This document shows, one piece after another, positions 1-11,799 of a stretch of DNA of 64,000 nucleotides (position 1 is its first letter; each line of letters starts with the position of its first letter). The notes beneath the pieces were generated by a model. The model had not been told where the DNA came from. It saw nothing but the letters and a program-made list of their open reading frames with translations, and did not search any database. This stretch comes from Adiantum capillus-veneris. Taxonomy: Eukaryota; Streptophyta; Polypodiopsida; Polypodiales; Pteridaceae. The stretch lies in assembly GCA_014529385.2 (NCBI GenBank), contig CM043965.1, positions 59,614,433 to 59,678,432 on the forward strand, written 5' to 3'. The translations under genes and the position numbers were made by a program.

Positions 1-32
1 ACACCATAGAGTGTGAAGCTCGTTTTCTATAG

Positions 33-1953
33 AACAACATGAGAAATATCACATCCAAGCTTGGTCCAGGAGAGATGCTTGATTCCTTTCTAGAAGAAGC
101 AAAGTTGACTCACAGAACTGAGGCGTTCAAATACGAGCTTGGAAAATTTAAATCTTCAGGAAGAGGTAGCCCTGACCTTAAGAAAGCACTGATAGACACT
201 GGTCAAAGATGCCTTTGCAGGTTGGAATATTGATATTGGCACTTCTGTCATTGGGAGAGCTCAACATAGAAAGAAGCAAATTGGTCTAACATCTTATAAT
301 TTTGTAGGTGGTTGACCAGGCGTAACTTCAACGTTAGAAGCTCTCGGATTCTATCTGACGTCTTGGATATCTCAAAGAAAGATACTATTTTCAACCCAGT
401 GCAGTTGGCACGTAACTTCAACAAAACATTTTATTACTCGTGCCCTTGGTTTATTGAGTATAAAGAGGGAAAATTTCTTGCCAACGAAGAACTGCAGCAT
501 AACAATGATGTCAAGGAGAGGGAGGAACGTGCACGGAGGGCTGTCCGAGTGAAGATGCCGAAAATACCTACAAAAACCACTACAACAACAAAAACAGCCC
601 CTTCATCTGAGAAAGTCGGCCAAGTATCGTATTCTAGAGTATGTTTTGATCTTGGAACGTTATAAACGCATCATTTTGAAACTTTGACTTCGCTTAGAGT
701 TTTTTGTTGCAGACCAAGACTCCAAAAGGCATAGGAAAGAAGCCCTCCTCAAGCGAATTAAAGAAAAGAAGTGAGTTGCAAATTTATGACAAAATTTGTA
801 ATTGAAAAGAATCCGAGAATCTTGTCTTTATGAGAACCGTTTTAATGATCTATAATATCGAGCATGATGCGGTTGGGACAAATGAAAAAGAGCTTAAAGA
901 ATTCTCCTAGTCCTTGGAGCAATTGTTGGATCATCATGAGGGAGATCAGCAGATGGTGGCGAGGAATGATCTAGGTTTTTGTAAGACCTTTTTGAGAATC
1001 TTAATGCTATCATCTTTTGAGGTGTATTTTGCTGACCAACTACTTTGTTTTATTGGTTTTGTTCTTCAGTGTTCGACGAGCAGAATGTGTCTATCTCCTT
1101 CTTGGATACAAGCATGGAAGAAAATGAGATTGTTAGCTCCATGTTGGCAAGCATTGAAGGCCAAGTGAAAAAGGACGACCGTGTGTATGTCCGAGATGGA
1201 GTTTGGGTGGTTGTCTCAATGTCCGTTTCATTCATGTTTTTGCCTCCAAATTTCCTTGTGCATGGTATCCCGTCGTCATCTACACAGGAATGGAATGACA
1301 TGGACGTTTGTCAATTCAGCAAAGTTGCACGTCTCAGTTTTTTGACAGCAGATGACAATGGCATATTTGTTGTTTTTTGCATACCTATCCAACATCGAAT
1401 GGTACATGATGTTGCAATAGCCGCAGGCTGGGAGCTAGCATACACTACAGTCACAGTTTGCAAGACACCGGTATGCAAGGATGTTAATATGATTGTAAGA
1501 TCCCTTCTTCTTACTGTTTTCAAGAAAAACCAAGCCCCAATTGCTGAAGTGTTGAAACCCAATGAGGACACATGGCTGAATACAATCCAAGAGAGCGAAT
1601 GGACCATGCAAGAAGATGGAACACCATTGAGAGGTACGTCCTTTTCTGTAATTGCTTTTACTGTGTATCTTTGTTGATTTCTCGACTTGTCTTCTATTCT
1701 CACAAGTCCTCTCGTCGCAGGAGGAATGGAACGTGGACATTGCTATCTGTATCAAATGTTGAACATGTATACCAAGAAGGGAGATGTGGTAGTGCAATAT
1801 GGAGGAGACACAAGTGTTCTTTCATTGCTTGGTAGCCATATGGGACGATACTTCACAATCATGGAGAGTAGTAGAACATTTTTGGATGAGCTTCCAAAAA
1901 TTATGAAAGCACAGGCAGTGCGGCTAAGCAAAAGAAAAGCATTAGAAGAATGA
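33..1953 (+). CDS. Five-exon gene, degenerate DNA N4/N6-methyltransferase-like protein
   Basis: Exons inferred at 33-220, 308-638, 713-770, 1070-1633 and 1721-1953. Each intron has GT-AG ends and phases match at all four junctions (2/1, 0, 1/2, 1/2), giving about 455 codons from the ATG at 39 to TGA. A pyrimidine-rich stretch ending TAG just before 33 looks like a splice acceptor, so an earlier exon may lie outside the window. The middle holds a basic, Thr/Lys-rich linker. The large exon and last exon read like a beta-class DNA methyltransferase: a strand followed by LPPN where DPPY would stand, then GIFVVFCIPIQ and AAGWELA, and finally GDVVVQYGGDTSVLSLLG followed by MGRYFTIMES, like the cofactor motif of that class. 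The missing catalytic Asp suggests an inactive enzyme. The exon model is well supported; the family call is inference. Confidence 0.6.
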
Positions 1954-2229
1954 CTATGGGATATGGACAAACACTAGTTGTCTACAATTATATTTGAGAT
2001 GTACAATTTGAAAAGTTGTAATAACTAATCTAGTGGTTCACGACGGATTCATATTGTCGATTACATTCTATTTCTTGTTCTTTTGTGACATTGTAATGCC
2101 TTTAAATGTGAAAATGTGTTTGCCATTCCCAATATTGGAAGTTTTGTATGTAAAATGTTTTCTTCTTTCTTCTTATCATGATATTGTAGTGTCAAACAAT
2201 GTGATAATGTGTTAAAGACAGAAAAACGT

Positions 2230-5200
2230 AGTGGATTCCAGAGACACTGTACAATCCTCTAATTGGCACGAGAATGGATTTGAGGAGACATGTTTAGTAT
2301 CAAGGTGTTCGGACGCTCGAAACACTCAGATGTTGTTCAGAGAGGAATAGATGTAGTGTGTTTTAGAGGGAGCTCAGTGAGGTTGCGTCGGCATTAGCAA
2401 CATACACCTCTAATCTAGCTGCATTTGGGTCGCCTTGGCTACAAGATTCGACGACGATAAAAAAACGCAACGGATTTCAAAGAAAACATGCATTCCTCTC
2501 AGAGGCAAGCGAGGAGGGGTTTTCTTGGGGAACGAAAAACATGGATTGCATTTTTTCAAGGTGTTAATAATGCATGTTAGTGTCAAAGTGGTCGAACGCT
2601 CAAAACACTGAGTTGTTGGTCAAAGAAGGACAGATGGAGTGCGTTTCAAAGTGAGTTGAGTGAGGCTACGGCGGCCTATATACGGAGAGCTAGCCTTGGC
2701 AAGTGGGTTTAGATCACGTATACCCATGGCATGAGCAGTACACACCACTGATCTAGTTGCATTTGGATCCCCTTGACTAGAAGATTCAACGGCGAGCGAT
2801 AAAAAAACACATTAGACAGATGGTGTGCGTTTCAGAGAGAGTTGAGTGCGTTTTAGAGAGAGTTGAGTGAGATTGCATCAGCCTATACGAAGAGCCGGTC
2901 TTGAGTAAGTAGCAGACAACAATGATCTAGCTACGTTTGGGCCACCTTAGCTAAAATATTTGACAACGATGAGAAATCGCAGCAGATTTCAGAGGAAATG
3001 CGAATTCCTCTTAGTGAAGCTAGGAGTGATTCCCTTGCCAAACGAAGCACATGGATTGCATGTTTCCATAGTATTCAGGAGGCATGTTTAGTGTCAAGGC
3101 GGTCGGACGCTTGGAACACCCAAATGTTGGCCAAAGAGAGACAGATGGAGTGTGTTTCAGAGAGAGTTGAGTGAGGCTGCGTCGGCCTATACGGAGAGCC
3201 AGTCACGAGTGAGTAGCACACAACAATGATCTAGCTGCGTTTGGGTCACCTTAGCCACAACATTGGACGGCGACGAGAAAACGCAGCGGATTTCAAAGGA
3301 AATGCGAATTCCTTTCATAGTCGAGCCAGGAGTGATTCCCTTGGCAAACAAAGCACATGGATTCCATGTTTCCAGAGTATTGAGGATGCATGTTTAGTTT
3401 CAATGTGGTCGGACGCTCGGAACACTTAGATGTTGGTCAAAGAGGGATAGATGGAGTGCGTTTCAGAGGGAGTTGAGTGAGGCTACGTCGGCCTATACAG
3501 AGAGCCCGTCTTGGCAAGTGGGTTTGGATCCCGTATACCCATGGAGTGAGTAGCACACAACAAAGATCTGGCTGCGTTTGGGTCGCCTTTGCTACAAGAT
3601 TCAATGGCGACGGAAAAACGCAATGGATTTTAGAGAAAACGTGCATTCCTCTTAGAGTCAAGCGAGGAGGGGTTTTCTTGGGGAATGAAAAACATGGATT
3701 GCATTTTTTCAAGGTGTTAATAAGACATGTTTAGTTTCAATGTGGTCGGACGCTCAGAACACTCATATGTTGGTTAAAGAGGGATAGATGGAGTCCGTTT
3801 CAGAGGGAGCTGAGTGAGGCTACGTCGGCCTATACAGAGAGCTGGTCTTGGCAAATGGGTTTGGACCCCGTATACCCATGGAGTGAGTATTACACAACAA
3901 AGATCTGGCTGCATTTGGGTCGCCTTTGCTACAAGGTTCGACAGCGAGGAAAAACCGCAACCGATTTTAGAGAAAATGTGCATTTCTCTCATGGTCGAGC
4001 GAGTGGTTCCCTTGGCAAACGAAGCACATGGCTTGCATGTTTCTAGGTATCAAGGAGGCATGTTTAGTGTCAAGGTGCTCGGAACACTCACATGTTGGTC
4101 AAAGAGGGACAGATGGAGTGTGTTTAAGAGAGAGTTGAGTGAGGCTACGTCGGCCTTTACGAAGAGCCGGTCTCGAGTGAGTTGCAGACAACATGATCTA
4201 GCTGCGTTTGGGTCACCTTAGCTAAAAGATTCGACGACGACCAGAAAACGCAACGGATTTCATAGGAAATGCAAATTCCTCTCATAGTCAAGCCAGGAGT
4301 GATTCCCTAGGCAAACGAAGCACATGGATTGCATGTTTCCAGAGCATTGAGGATGCATGTTTAGTGTCAAGGTGATCGGACTCTAGGAACACTCAGATGT
4401 TGGTCAAAGAGGGTCAGATGGAGTGCATTGCAAAGGGAGTTGACACTGCGTCGGACTATACGGAGAACCGGTCTTGGCAAGTGGGTTTGGATCCCGTACA
4501 ACCATGGAGTGAGTAGCACACAACAAAGATCTGGGTGCGTTTGGGTCGTCTTTGCTACAAGATTTGACGGCGACGAAAAAACGCAACGGATTTTAGAGAA
4601 AATACGCATTTCTCTCATAGTCGAGCGAGTGGTTCCCTTGGCGAACGAAGCACATGCCTTGTATGTTTCTAGGTATCGAGGAGAGAACCGGAACACTCAG
4701 ATGTAGGTCAAAGAGGGACAGATGGAGTGTGTTTCAAAGAGAGTTGAGTGAGGCTACGTCGGCCTATACGGAGAGCCGTTCTTGAGCGATTAGTAGACAA
4801 CAATGATCTAACTACGTTTGGGTCACCTTAGCTACAAGATTCGGGATAACGAGAAAACACAGCGGATTTTAGAGGAAATGCAAATTCCTCTCATAGTCAA
4901 GCCAAGAGTGATTCCCTTGGCAAACGAAGCACACGGATTGCATGTTTCCAGAGTGTTGAGGAGGCATGTTTAGTGTCAAGGTGATCGGACGCTAGGAACA
5001 CTCAAATGTTGGTCAAAGAGGGACATATGAAGTGCGTTTCAGAGGGAGTTGAGTAACGCTGTGTCCGCCTATAGGGAGAACCGGTCTTGGCAAGTGGGTT
5101 TGGATCCCGTATACCCATTAAGTGAGTAGCGCACAACAAAGATCTAGCTACATTTGGGTCTCCTTCGCTACAAGATTTGGCGGAGACGAGAAAACACAAT

Positions 5201-6534
5201 GGATTTTAGAGAAAATGCGCATTTCTCTCATAGTCGAGCAAGTGGTTCCCTTCGCGAACGAAGCACATGGCTTGCATGTTTCTAGATATCGAGGATGCAT
5301 GTTCAGTGTCAAGGTGCTCGGAACACTCAGATGTTGGTCAAAGAGGGACAGATGGAGTGTGTTTCAAAGAGAGTTGAGTGAGGCTGCGTCGGCCTATACG
5401 AAGAGCAGGTCTCGAGTGAGTAGCACACAACAATGATCTAGCTACGTTTGGGTCACCTTAGCTACAAGATTCGACGATGACGAGAAAACGCAACGAATTT
5501 CAAAGGAAATGCAAATTCCTCTCATAGTCAAGCCATGAGTGATTCCCTTGGCAAACAAATCACATGGATTGCATGTTTCCAGAGTGTTGAGGAGGCATGT
5601 TTAGTGTCAATGTGATCGGACGCTAGGAACACTCAAATGTTGGTCAAAGAGGGACAAATGAAGTGCGTTTCAGAGGGAGTTGAGTAACGTTGTGTCGGCC
5701 TATAGGGAGAACCGGTCTTGGCAAGTGGGTTTGGATCCCATATACCCATTAAGTGAGTAGCACACAACAAAGATCTGGTTACATTTGGATCGCCTTCGCT
5801 ACAAGATTCGGTCGAGACGAGAAAACACAGTGGGTTTTAGAGAAAATGCTCATTTCTCTTATAGTTGAGCTAGGAGTGTTTCTCTTGTCAAGAAAAGCAG
5901 GAGGCTTGCATGTTTCTAGAGTATTGAGGAGGCATGTTTAGTGTCAAGGTGGTCGGACACTCAGATGTTGGTTGTTGGTCAAAGAGGGACAGATGGACTA
6001 CGTTTTAGAGAGAGTTGAGTAAGGCTACGTCGGCCTATACGGAGAGCCGGTCTTGGCAAGTGGGTTTGGATCCCGTATACCCATGGAGTGAGTAGCAGAC
6101 AAACAATGATCTAGCTGCATTTGGGTCACCTTAGCTACAAGATTATACGAGGATGAGAAAACGCAGCGGACTTTAGAGGAAATGCGAATTCCTTTCATAG
6201 TCGAGCCAGGATTGATTCCCTTGGAAAACAAAGCACATGGATTGCATATTTCCAGAGTATTGAGGACGCATGTTTAGTGTCAATGTGGTCGGACACTGGG
6301 AACACTCAAATGTTGGTCAAAGAGGGACAGATGGAGTGCGTTTCAAAGGGAGTTGAGTGAGGCTACGTCAGCCTATACAGAGAGCCGGTATCGGCAAGTG
6401 GGTTTGGATTCCATATACCCATGGAGTGAGTAGCACACAACAATGATCTGGCTACGTTTGGGTCACCTTCGCTACAAGATTCGGCGGCGACGGAAAAACG
6501 CAACGGATTTCAGAGAGAATGTGCATTCCTCCAT
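2230..6534 (+). repeat. Degenerate tandem satellite, about 13 units of 300-345 bp
   Basis: The phrase ATGTTGGTCAAAGAGGGACA or a close variant recurs near 2330, 2603, 3125, 3430, 3768, 4092, 4396, 4698, 5006, 5330, 5636, 5965 and 6310. Units share the blocks GAGGCTACGTCGGCCTATAC, GCAGCGGATTT and AATTCCTCTCATAGTCGAGC. Two unit types differ by presence or absence of a segment of about 30 bp (TGGCAAGTGGGTTTGGATCC). From 4396 to 5636 they alternate, giving a dimer of about 610-630 bp. Short frames of 60-135 codons run through several units with the same peptide, but they are repeat-derived and I do not call genes. Units before about 3000 are the most decayed. Confidence 0.85.
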
Positions 6535-6690
6535 CTAAAACACATTGTATCTGTCCCTCCTACAGCTATGACGACCCAAACGCAGCCACATCATTGGTTT
6601 GTATTGCTCACACCATGGGATCCAAATCCACTTGCCAAGACCAGTTCTCCCTGTAGGACGAAGACAATGCATACTCCTTTTAGAGACGAT
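6535..6690 (-). repeat. Inverted fragment of the satellite unit
   Basis: This stretch is the reverse complement of the satellite: it contains the complements of the GGGACAGAT, GTTTGGATCCCATGG and AGGGAGAAC blocks. Direct-orientation satellite sequence (GTGGTTCCCTTGGCA and TTGCATGTTT) resumes right after it, to about 6760. It marks an inversion or a rearranged edge of the array. Confidence 0.7.
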
Positions 6691-7505
6691 CAAGGAGTGG
6701 TTCCCTTGGCAAAAAAAGCCCATGGATTGCATGTTTTCAAAGTGTTAGGCTGGTCAAAGAGCTCTTTTGAAGAATACATAGAAAAAAGCTCGCCCAATGG
6801 ACAAAGAGCTCAAGAAAAATGCTAGCCAAGCGAGCTATTTTTGTAAGGCCATATAAAGAAGCTCACTCCATAGACAAAAATCTCACTCAAAAATCTCGCT
6901 TTGTACCCTTCCCCACACCAAGACACACACCAAATGGAGCAAGAGAGAGATAGAGCAAGGGAAGAGAAAGAGAAAGAGAAATGGAACTTGCATAATTTCT
7001 CGTTTGTAACTTGCAAATGGAGATGGTTCGTTACAAGGCTACCATAGAGCTTGTACAAAAACCTAACCCAATGCATAGTGAATGCTAAACATTGCCAACA
7101 CACACACACATTGTCTTAGGGTGTGGGAGCCCTCTCACCACAATACCCTCTTACAATGGACTCAAATTTGGCAATGAAACACACTAAGTACTTTCTCAAA
7201 CAAGCTCAAATGTTAGAATTTAAAAGACACAAGTCACCTTGCATTTGCCAAAGAGCTTTACACAAGTGGAAGGACAAAGATCCTAAAGCCAAGCACACCT
7301 TTCAAGCACCAAACCTAAATTTTTTATAGAGAAAGAGCATATAAAATAGTGGTTTGAGATAGGAAACTCACACTCTCTCACTTTGCAATTGTAGCATCAA
7401 AGCTTCTCTCAAAAAAAGTGGTTGCTACACCTAAGTCTCTCCTCACGCCTATAGTATTGAGCTGCTATGTGAGAGCTTGGAGATCATTTATAAGAAGGAG
7501 AAGGG

Positions 7506-7517
7506 CCTATTTATAGG
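7506..7517 (-). promoter_or_regulatory. TATA-box-like site in putative LTR
   Basis: CCTATAAATAGG on the minus strand, upstream of GA-rich transcribed-leader-like sequence. It would drive the minus-strand element if the flanking sequence is its LTR. Confidence 0.3.
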
Positions 7518-7926
7518 TTGGAGACCCTTCAAATAAGGTTATTAATAACTTTATTTACACGCTGATCAAATCAAGATTAGGATTTCTTTTGAATATATCA
7601 AAAACATTGCGGGACTTCTTTGTTTGCTTGAGCCATGGATGTGGGCTCAAAAGAGAGCATTGAACACCATGATGAAAATGACGATGTTGGTTGATGAGAA
7701 TCCCTTAGTTTGCAGAGATTAATCAAGGTTTCACATGCTTAATTTTATGTATATAGAGAAGAGGTAAAAGAAATTGTGATTTAGAGGTAATATAGAGAGG
7801 CATAGAGATGGTGTATGTACATGAAGAGTTCAGATAAGAGCTACGGAAGTGAGAGGGAGGGTTAATGGTAAAGAGGGTGAGAGAAACCATGGAAGATGCA
7901 GGTTTGAGTGAGGGATGGAGAGGAAT

Positions 7927-7928
<2 letters not shown>

Positions 7929-7957
<29 letters not shown>
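7929..7957 (+). repeat. (GT)n microsatellite
   Basis: About 14 uninterrupted GT units. Confidence 0.95.
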
Positions 7958-9006
7958 GAAGTGAATGGAGGTGAGAGAAGACTATGGTGACTTCTTGTGA
8001 GAAAAAGTGGGCAGACTGGGGTCCACCAAAAAAATCATTCTCACCGATGGAATCCCCAAAAATTATGATTTTTTTTGAGATGATTGTTCACCTTGTGAGA
8101 TAACTTTCTTTTGGTCACTTCTTTAAATTCGGAGTGGATGTGGATGCTAAAAATTCCACCAAAATGCTTGTTTTACCTCCTGCAAAAGTCTTCAGTCGCC
8201 TCCCATTGATTGATTTTGCATAATCCTCCAAGAGTGAGCCCCTCCTTACATGAGAGCATGACCTAATAGATTCTTGAGTATTTGAAAATATGCATGGATT
8301 ATGATTATTCACAAATATGATATATGGATATGATGGAAAAAAACAGGTTAGTATATAAATAATTCATGGAATCTGGAAAAGTGTATATAAATATAAAATG
8401 GAAAAAAATATATATGAAAATGTATCAAATGAGGAGTCCCTCATTTGTTTTTATTGATCTAGGACTCTTTACAAGAAGTAAAGAAGAATGCATGTAGAAA
8501 ATGGTAAGTTAGTAAAAGGGAATGACTAAGTGAAAGGTATTTTTTTGTGATTTTTTCTCAAAGTGGGTTCACACCAAGATTTGGAGAGGCTTGCATGAAA
8601 ATATTTATTTATATACTAAAGAGTATGTACATTGGTAATAAAAAATGTGATAATGTCAGTATAGCATACTTAGGCAAATAACGTGCATCTAGGTATAAAT
8701 ATTTAAATAAATACCAAAAATAAGTATAATAAAAAATCCCTATATTTAGGCCATATATACAATGAAATATTTACACACAAATGGGCCACAATATATTTTT
8801 GTTTTTTTTTTTAATTTGTTTTTTTGGCTTAACTAGCCCAATGACTAGCTAGCTCAGGGTTTTAAGGAAATATGAAAAAAGTCCCCTAACTCACACATGC
8901 CTATGTACAGCGAAAGGGTGAAGATAGCCACAATGTTTGAGTGATTTTGATAGGGTAAGGTAGAGCAGTTTGGAAATTTTGGAGAGCCAACAAACGGCTA
9001 TCATTA

Positions 9007-9019
9007 GCCCTCCCCCAAG
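9007..9019 (-). promoter_or_regulatory. Polypurine tract, second-strand primer site
   Basis: TCTTGGGGGAGGGC on the minus strand lies downstream of the integrase end, followed within a few bases by TGATAGCC, a plausible LTR start. Polypurine tracts prime plus-strand DNA synthesis in LTR retrotransposons. Confidence 0.65.
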
Positions 9020-9117
9020 ATGATGGTATAAGGTGTCTTTTCCAAAGAGAGTGGTTATGAGTCCTTTGTGATACTTGGTATCTTGACAAGATTTTCATTG
9101 TGTAGCTCCTTGTCACT

Positions 9118-10290
9118 TTAGCTTGAGTTACACAAATGCATTGTGCAACAAAACTTACACGAGATAGTAGCTCTCTGACAATTCTTTGGTAGATCCTTTG
9201 GTAGAAGGCGACTCAAGTAGGGATTTAATCGATACGCATTTACCTTTCTGGAGTGCTCTTTACCATTCGACTCCATCAGGTCATAACTTGAATTGAAAGC
9301 CTTCTTGACAATGTATGGTCCCTGCCATCTAATCTCAAAATTTGGCATGAAAATGATGATCAAGTCAATTGTCATACCTTAGCATAAGATCTCCTTCCTT
9401 GATACCTTTGTCTATCAGTTTCTTGTCGGGCTTTTCTTTTCCTCTTATAGAACTCATAAGCAGCTTCTCTCTTCCACTCAATTTTGACTAAGGTAAGAAG
9501 TCTATCTACCCATGTTTCTTGGTCATCTTGTCCCTCTTTTTTGTGAAGCCGTATTTCTGGAATGTTGAGCTCGATAGACTGCAGATCCTCTTGACCATAG
9601 ACCAAGTGAAATGGCGTGAACTCTGTGGCTTTCCTATGTATGTTTTGATACGCCCATAAGGCACCATCCGAGAAGTCATCCCACAACTTTGTCTTGTTTT
9701 GCACCATCTTTCTAATGATGCCTACAATGACACCATTATCCTTCTCCACCAAATCATCTGATTGTGGGTAGTAGGGTGTGCTATGACAATGTAGAATGTG
9801 AAGCTCTTCACAAACTTCCGTTAGTAAACCCTTCCTGAACCCTGGACCCTTATCAGAAACAATCTCCAAAGGTGTGCCAAATTTGCAACAAATATTAGTG
9901 TAGACAAACCTGCTCACTATTTTTCCATTTACCCTTGCCACAATTTGAACCTCTACCTACCTAGTCATGTAATCTATAGCCACTAGAATATAGAGTTTAC
10001 TATTTTTTGTTCTAGGAAGAGGACTAATAGCATCAATGCCCCACTTTTCAAAGGGCCCATTTGCAACCACGATTTGCCTTGGACCATGTACCAATATTCT
10101 ATTTCCATTTACCTAACATTTGTGACATATTTTACACCAATGTTGGATATCCACATGCACGCTTGGACCAAACATACCCCAAAAGTAAAATCTTCTTCAC
10201 AGTTAACTCTTGGGCAAAATGACCACCACTTGCTTCTTCATGAAAACCATTTAGAATGGCTGGAACTTACTTGTTAGTTGGTACTCTTCT
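9118..10290 (-). pseudogene. Ty3/gypsy integrase, broken
   Basis: The zinc-binding part is visible around 10230-10130 (FHEEASGGHFAQELTVKKIL, then after a frameshift WCKICHKC). The catalytic core follows: the first Asp in AIDYMTR with a TAG where a Trp is usual, the second Asp in IVSDKGPGF, and the Glu in DLVEKDNG. Spacing between the last two fits DX35E. The main open block is 9372-9941. A frameshift near 9372 leads to the C-terminal piece (FEIRWQGPYIVKKAF, KEHSRKVNAYRLNPYL) at 9118-9375. Integrase inserts the cDNA into host DNA. All three acidic residues survive but the frame does not. Confidence 0.85.
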
Positions 10291-10981
10291 TCACACTTGA
10301 TCCTTCCCTCTTTGATAGAGGGAGCCTTTTAGGAAGAGATAAAAACTTGCCAAGAACTTGCCTTCTTCATAAGTCTCCGCTTCTGAGCTTTTGTGAAGTC
10401 TTATTGAAACTCCTCCCTCCAAAATGTAGCCAATAATAGGAGCCAATGACTCCAATCCCTGGTATCTTGGTTGCTTGATAGATGCTGCCACCATGATGAC
10501 TTGCACTTCTTTCTCAACACATGTAACTGCTTGTTGTGCAAGTAAATCAACATCTTCATTTTATATTTTAAGAATATGATACAATTGCACTTCTTCAAAT
10601 TAATTAAAAACTACAAATGACATGAAATTTTGTCCTTAGGCTTTCATTTTTGCATGCCCAAATGCCTAATGTCTGCTTCACAATGAGGAGTGCATCCCCC
10701 TGTATCATGAGACATTGTATACCATGACTAATGCACATTTTCAAACAATGAAGTAGTATATTGTACTCCACTTCATTATTGCTTGTTGAACTTGGTATAT
10801 TGACCTTCTCTTTTACGGACACCTCTCCACTTGGGTTGAGAAACACTAGCCCTCCCCACGCTTTACATGTGGCTCGTCGAAAAGCTCCATCAAAGAACAA
10901 GGTAAAAGCATTAGGGATACTTTTAGGTGGTGGCAATGGTAGGGTCTTTAATTCATGCACTTTAATCTCTTTCTGATGCAC
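10291..10981 (-). pseudogene. Second RNase H (archaeal-type) and tether, Tat lineage
   Basis: The segment 10604-10981 reads AFTLFFDGAFRRAT, then SSTSNNEVEYNILLH and IQGDALLIVKQ. This places the acidic residues Asp, Glu and Asp of an RVT_3-type RNase H in order. After a stop near 10604 the frame continues (FEEVQLYHILKI, NEDVDLLAQQAV, SIKQPRYQGLES) to about 10291, the usual link to integrase. In Tat elements this extra RNase H lies between the ordinary RNase H and the integrase, as here. Catalytic residues look intact. Confidence 0.8.
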
Positions 10982-10982
10982 C

Positions 10983-11241
10983 CAATAAGTGATATCTCTT
11001 CCAATTGTGTACGTACACTATCTTCTATGTTGAAAGAGTACTGGAACTCTTGCAATTCCATAATCCACTTTGAGATCCTAGTACTAAGATTCATTTGAGA
11101 TGACACCCAACAGAACAAATTTTTTGTAGTGAGAATTACAAAAGGTTTTGGTAGCAAGTAGGATTCAAACTTTCTCACTGCAAATATGAGAGAAAGCATC
11201 ATGAGTTTTGCTTCCGTGTAGCCTCTCTCCAAAGCATTCAT
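10983..11241 (-). pseudogene. Ty3-type RNase H with altered active site
   Basis: Shows ERGYTEAKLMMLSLIFAVRK, YLLPKPFVILTTKN, and MNLSTRISKWIMELQEF, the typical end of a Ty3/gypsy RNase H. The usual TDN/TDH Asp is replaced by Lys (TTKN). The domain sits between the reverse transcriptase end and the second RNase H and overlaps it slightly in another frame. The change may be decay, or relaxed constraint because the second RNase H is present. Confidence 0.75.
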
Positions 11242-11278
11242 GACCCTACTAGCAAATTAGATGGGTCGCATCCTGGTA

Positions 11279-11795
11279 CTATGGGGACCTTGTTGTAACA
11301 AAATCGCTCCAATTCTTTTGCTTCCCAATGCTAGAGCTTACAAAGAATGTGTACTCCCAACAAGGAGGCACAAGTGTTGGTAGTTCTGATAGAATGACTT
11401 TAATGTTACAAAAATATTCTTCAAGCTCATCATACCAAACAAACTCAACTTGTTGTGTCAATTTTTGCAAGGAGTGAAGTAACTCTGAAGCTAAGTGAAT
11501 GAAACAGGATATATACTTCACCTTTTGAATTAATGAGATGACCTCCTTGAGATTCTTAGGTGATGCTAGCTCAATAAGAGACTTTGCCTTTGAAGAATCC
11601 ACCTCAAGGCCTTCTTAGGAGACCTTGTGACTGAGCAAGATCACTTCATTCTCACCTCCTATATATGTGACATTTGTTGGGATTGAGCTGACCTCCCATG
11701 TCGTAAAATTTTTCAAACCTTCTTCTGCCTTTTGTAGGTGCAATGATTTTGAATTATAAATGCAAAAACCATCAATAAAAATCCTAATGGACTTT
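11279..11795 (-). pseudogene. Reverse transcriptase C-terminal part
   Basis: The minus strand from about 11795 reads FIDGFCIYNSK where YLDD plus its context is usual, then LHLQKAEEGLKNF, VDSSKAKSLIELASPKNLKE, VEFVWYDELEEYF and SELPTLVPP, matching the end of the palm plus the thumb/connection of Ty3/gypsy reverse transcriptases. The frame has stops near 11615 and 11280. The second catalytic Asp of the YxDD box is Gly, so activity is lost. The upstream fingers and palm are absent. Confidence 0.75.
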
Positions 11796-11799
11796 CCAC

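Larger units (their letters stand above)
6770..9003 (-). other. Gene-free AT-rich stretch, possible long LTR of the minus-strand element
   Basis: No credible coding frame is visible. The right edge lies directly after the polypurine tract of the minus-strand Ty3/gypsy relic (9007-9019), and the minus strand there starts TGATAGCCG, as an LTR start would. A TATA-like CCTATAAATAGG lies on the minus strand at 7506-7517, followed on that strand by a CT- and GA-rich leader. This would suit a U3-R-U5 of about 2 kb. No second copy is in the window to confirm the LTR, and the lower edge is not defined. Confidence 0.35.
9003..11795 (-). mobile_element. Tat-like Ty3/gypsy retrotransposon relic, 5'-truncated
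   Basis: Read on the minus strand, the order is end of reverse transcriptase, Ty3-type RNase H, a second (archaeal-type) RNase H, integrase zinc-binding, core and C-terminal parts, then a polypurine tract and an LTR-like start. Two RNase H domains in this order are the known hallmark of the Tat lineage. The element is cut off upstream of the reverse transcriptase palm by a junction near 11795-11805 with a different element on the + strand. Frames are broken by several stops and shifts, so it is dead. Confidence 0.8.

Noticed and set aside
1050-1970. Minus-strand frames at 1050-1301, 1311-1703, 1435-1797 and 1752-1970
   Set aside because: They oppose the spliced + strand gene, whose intron phases all fit.
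3477-5941. Several 60-135-codon frames with similar peptides in the satellite
   Set aside because: They repeat because the DNA repeats, start and stop at random in each unit, and occur on both strands.
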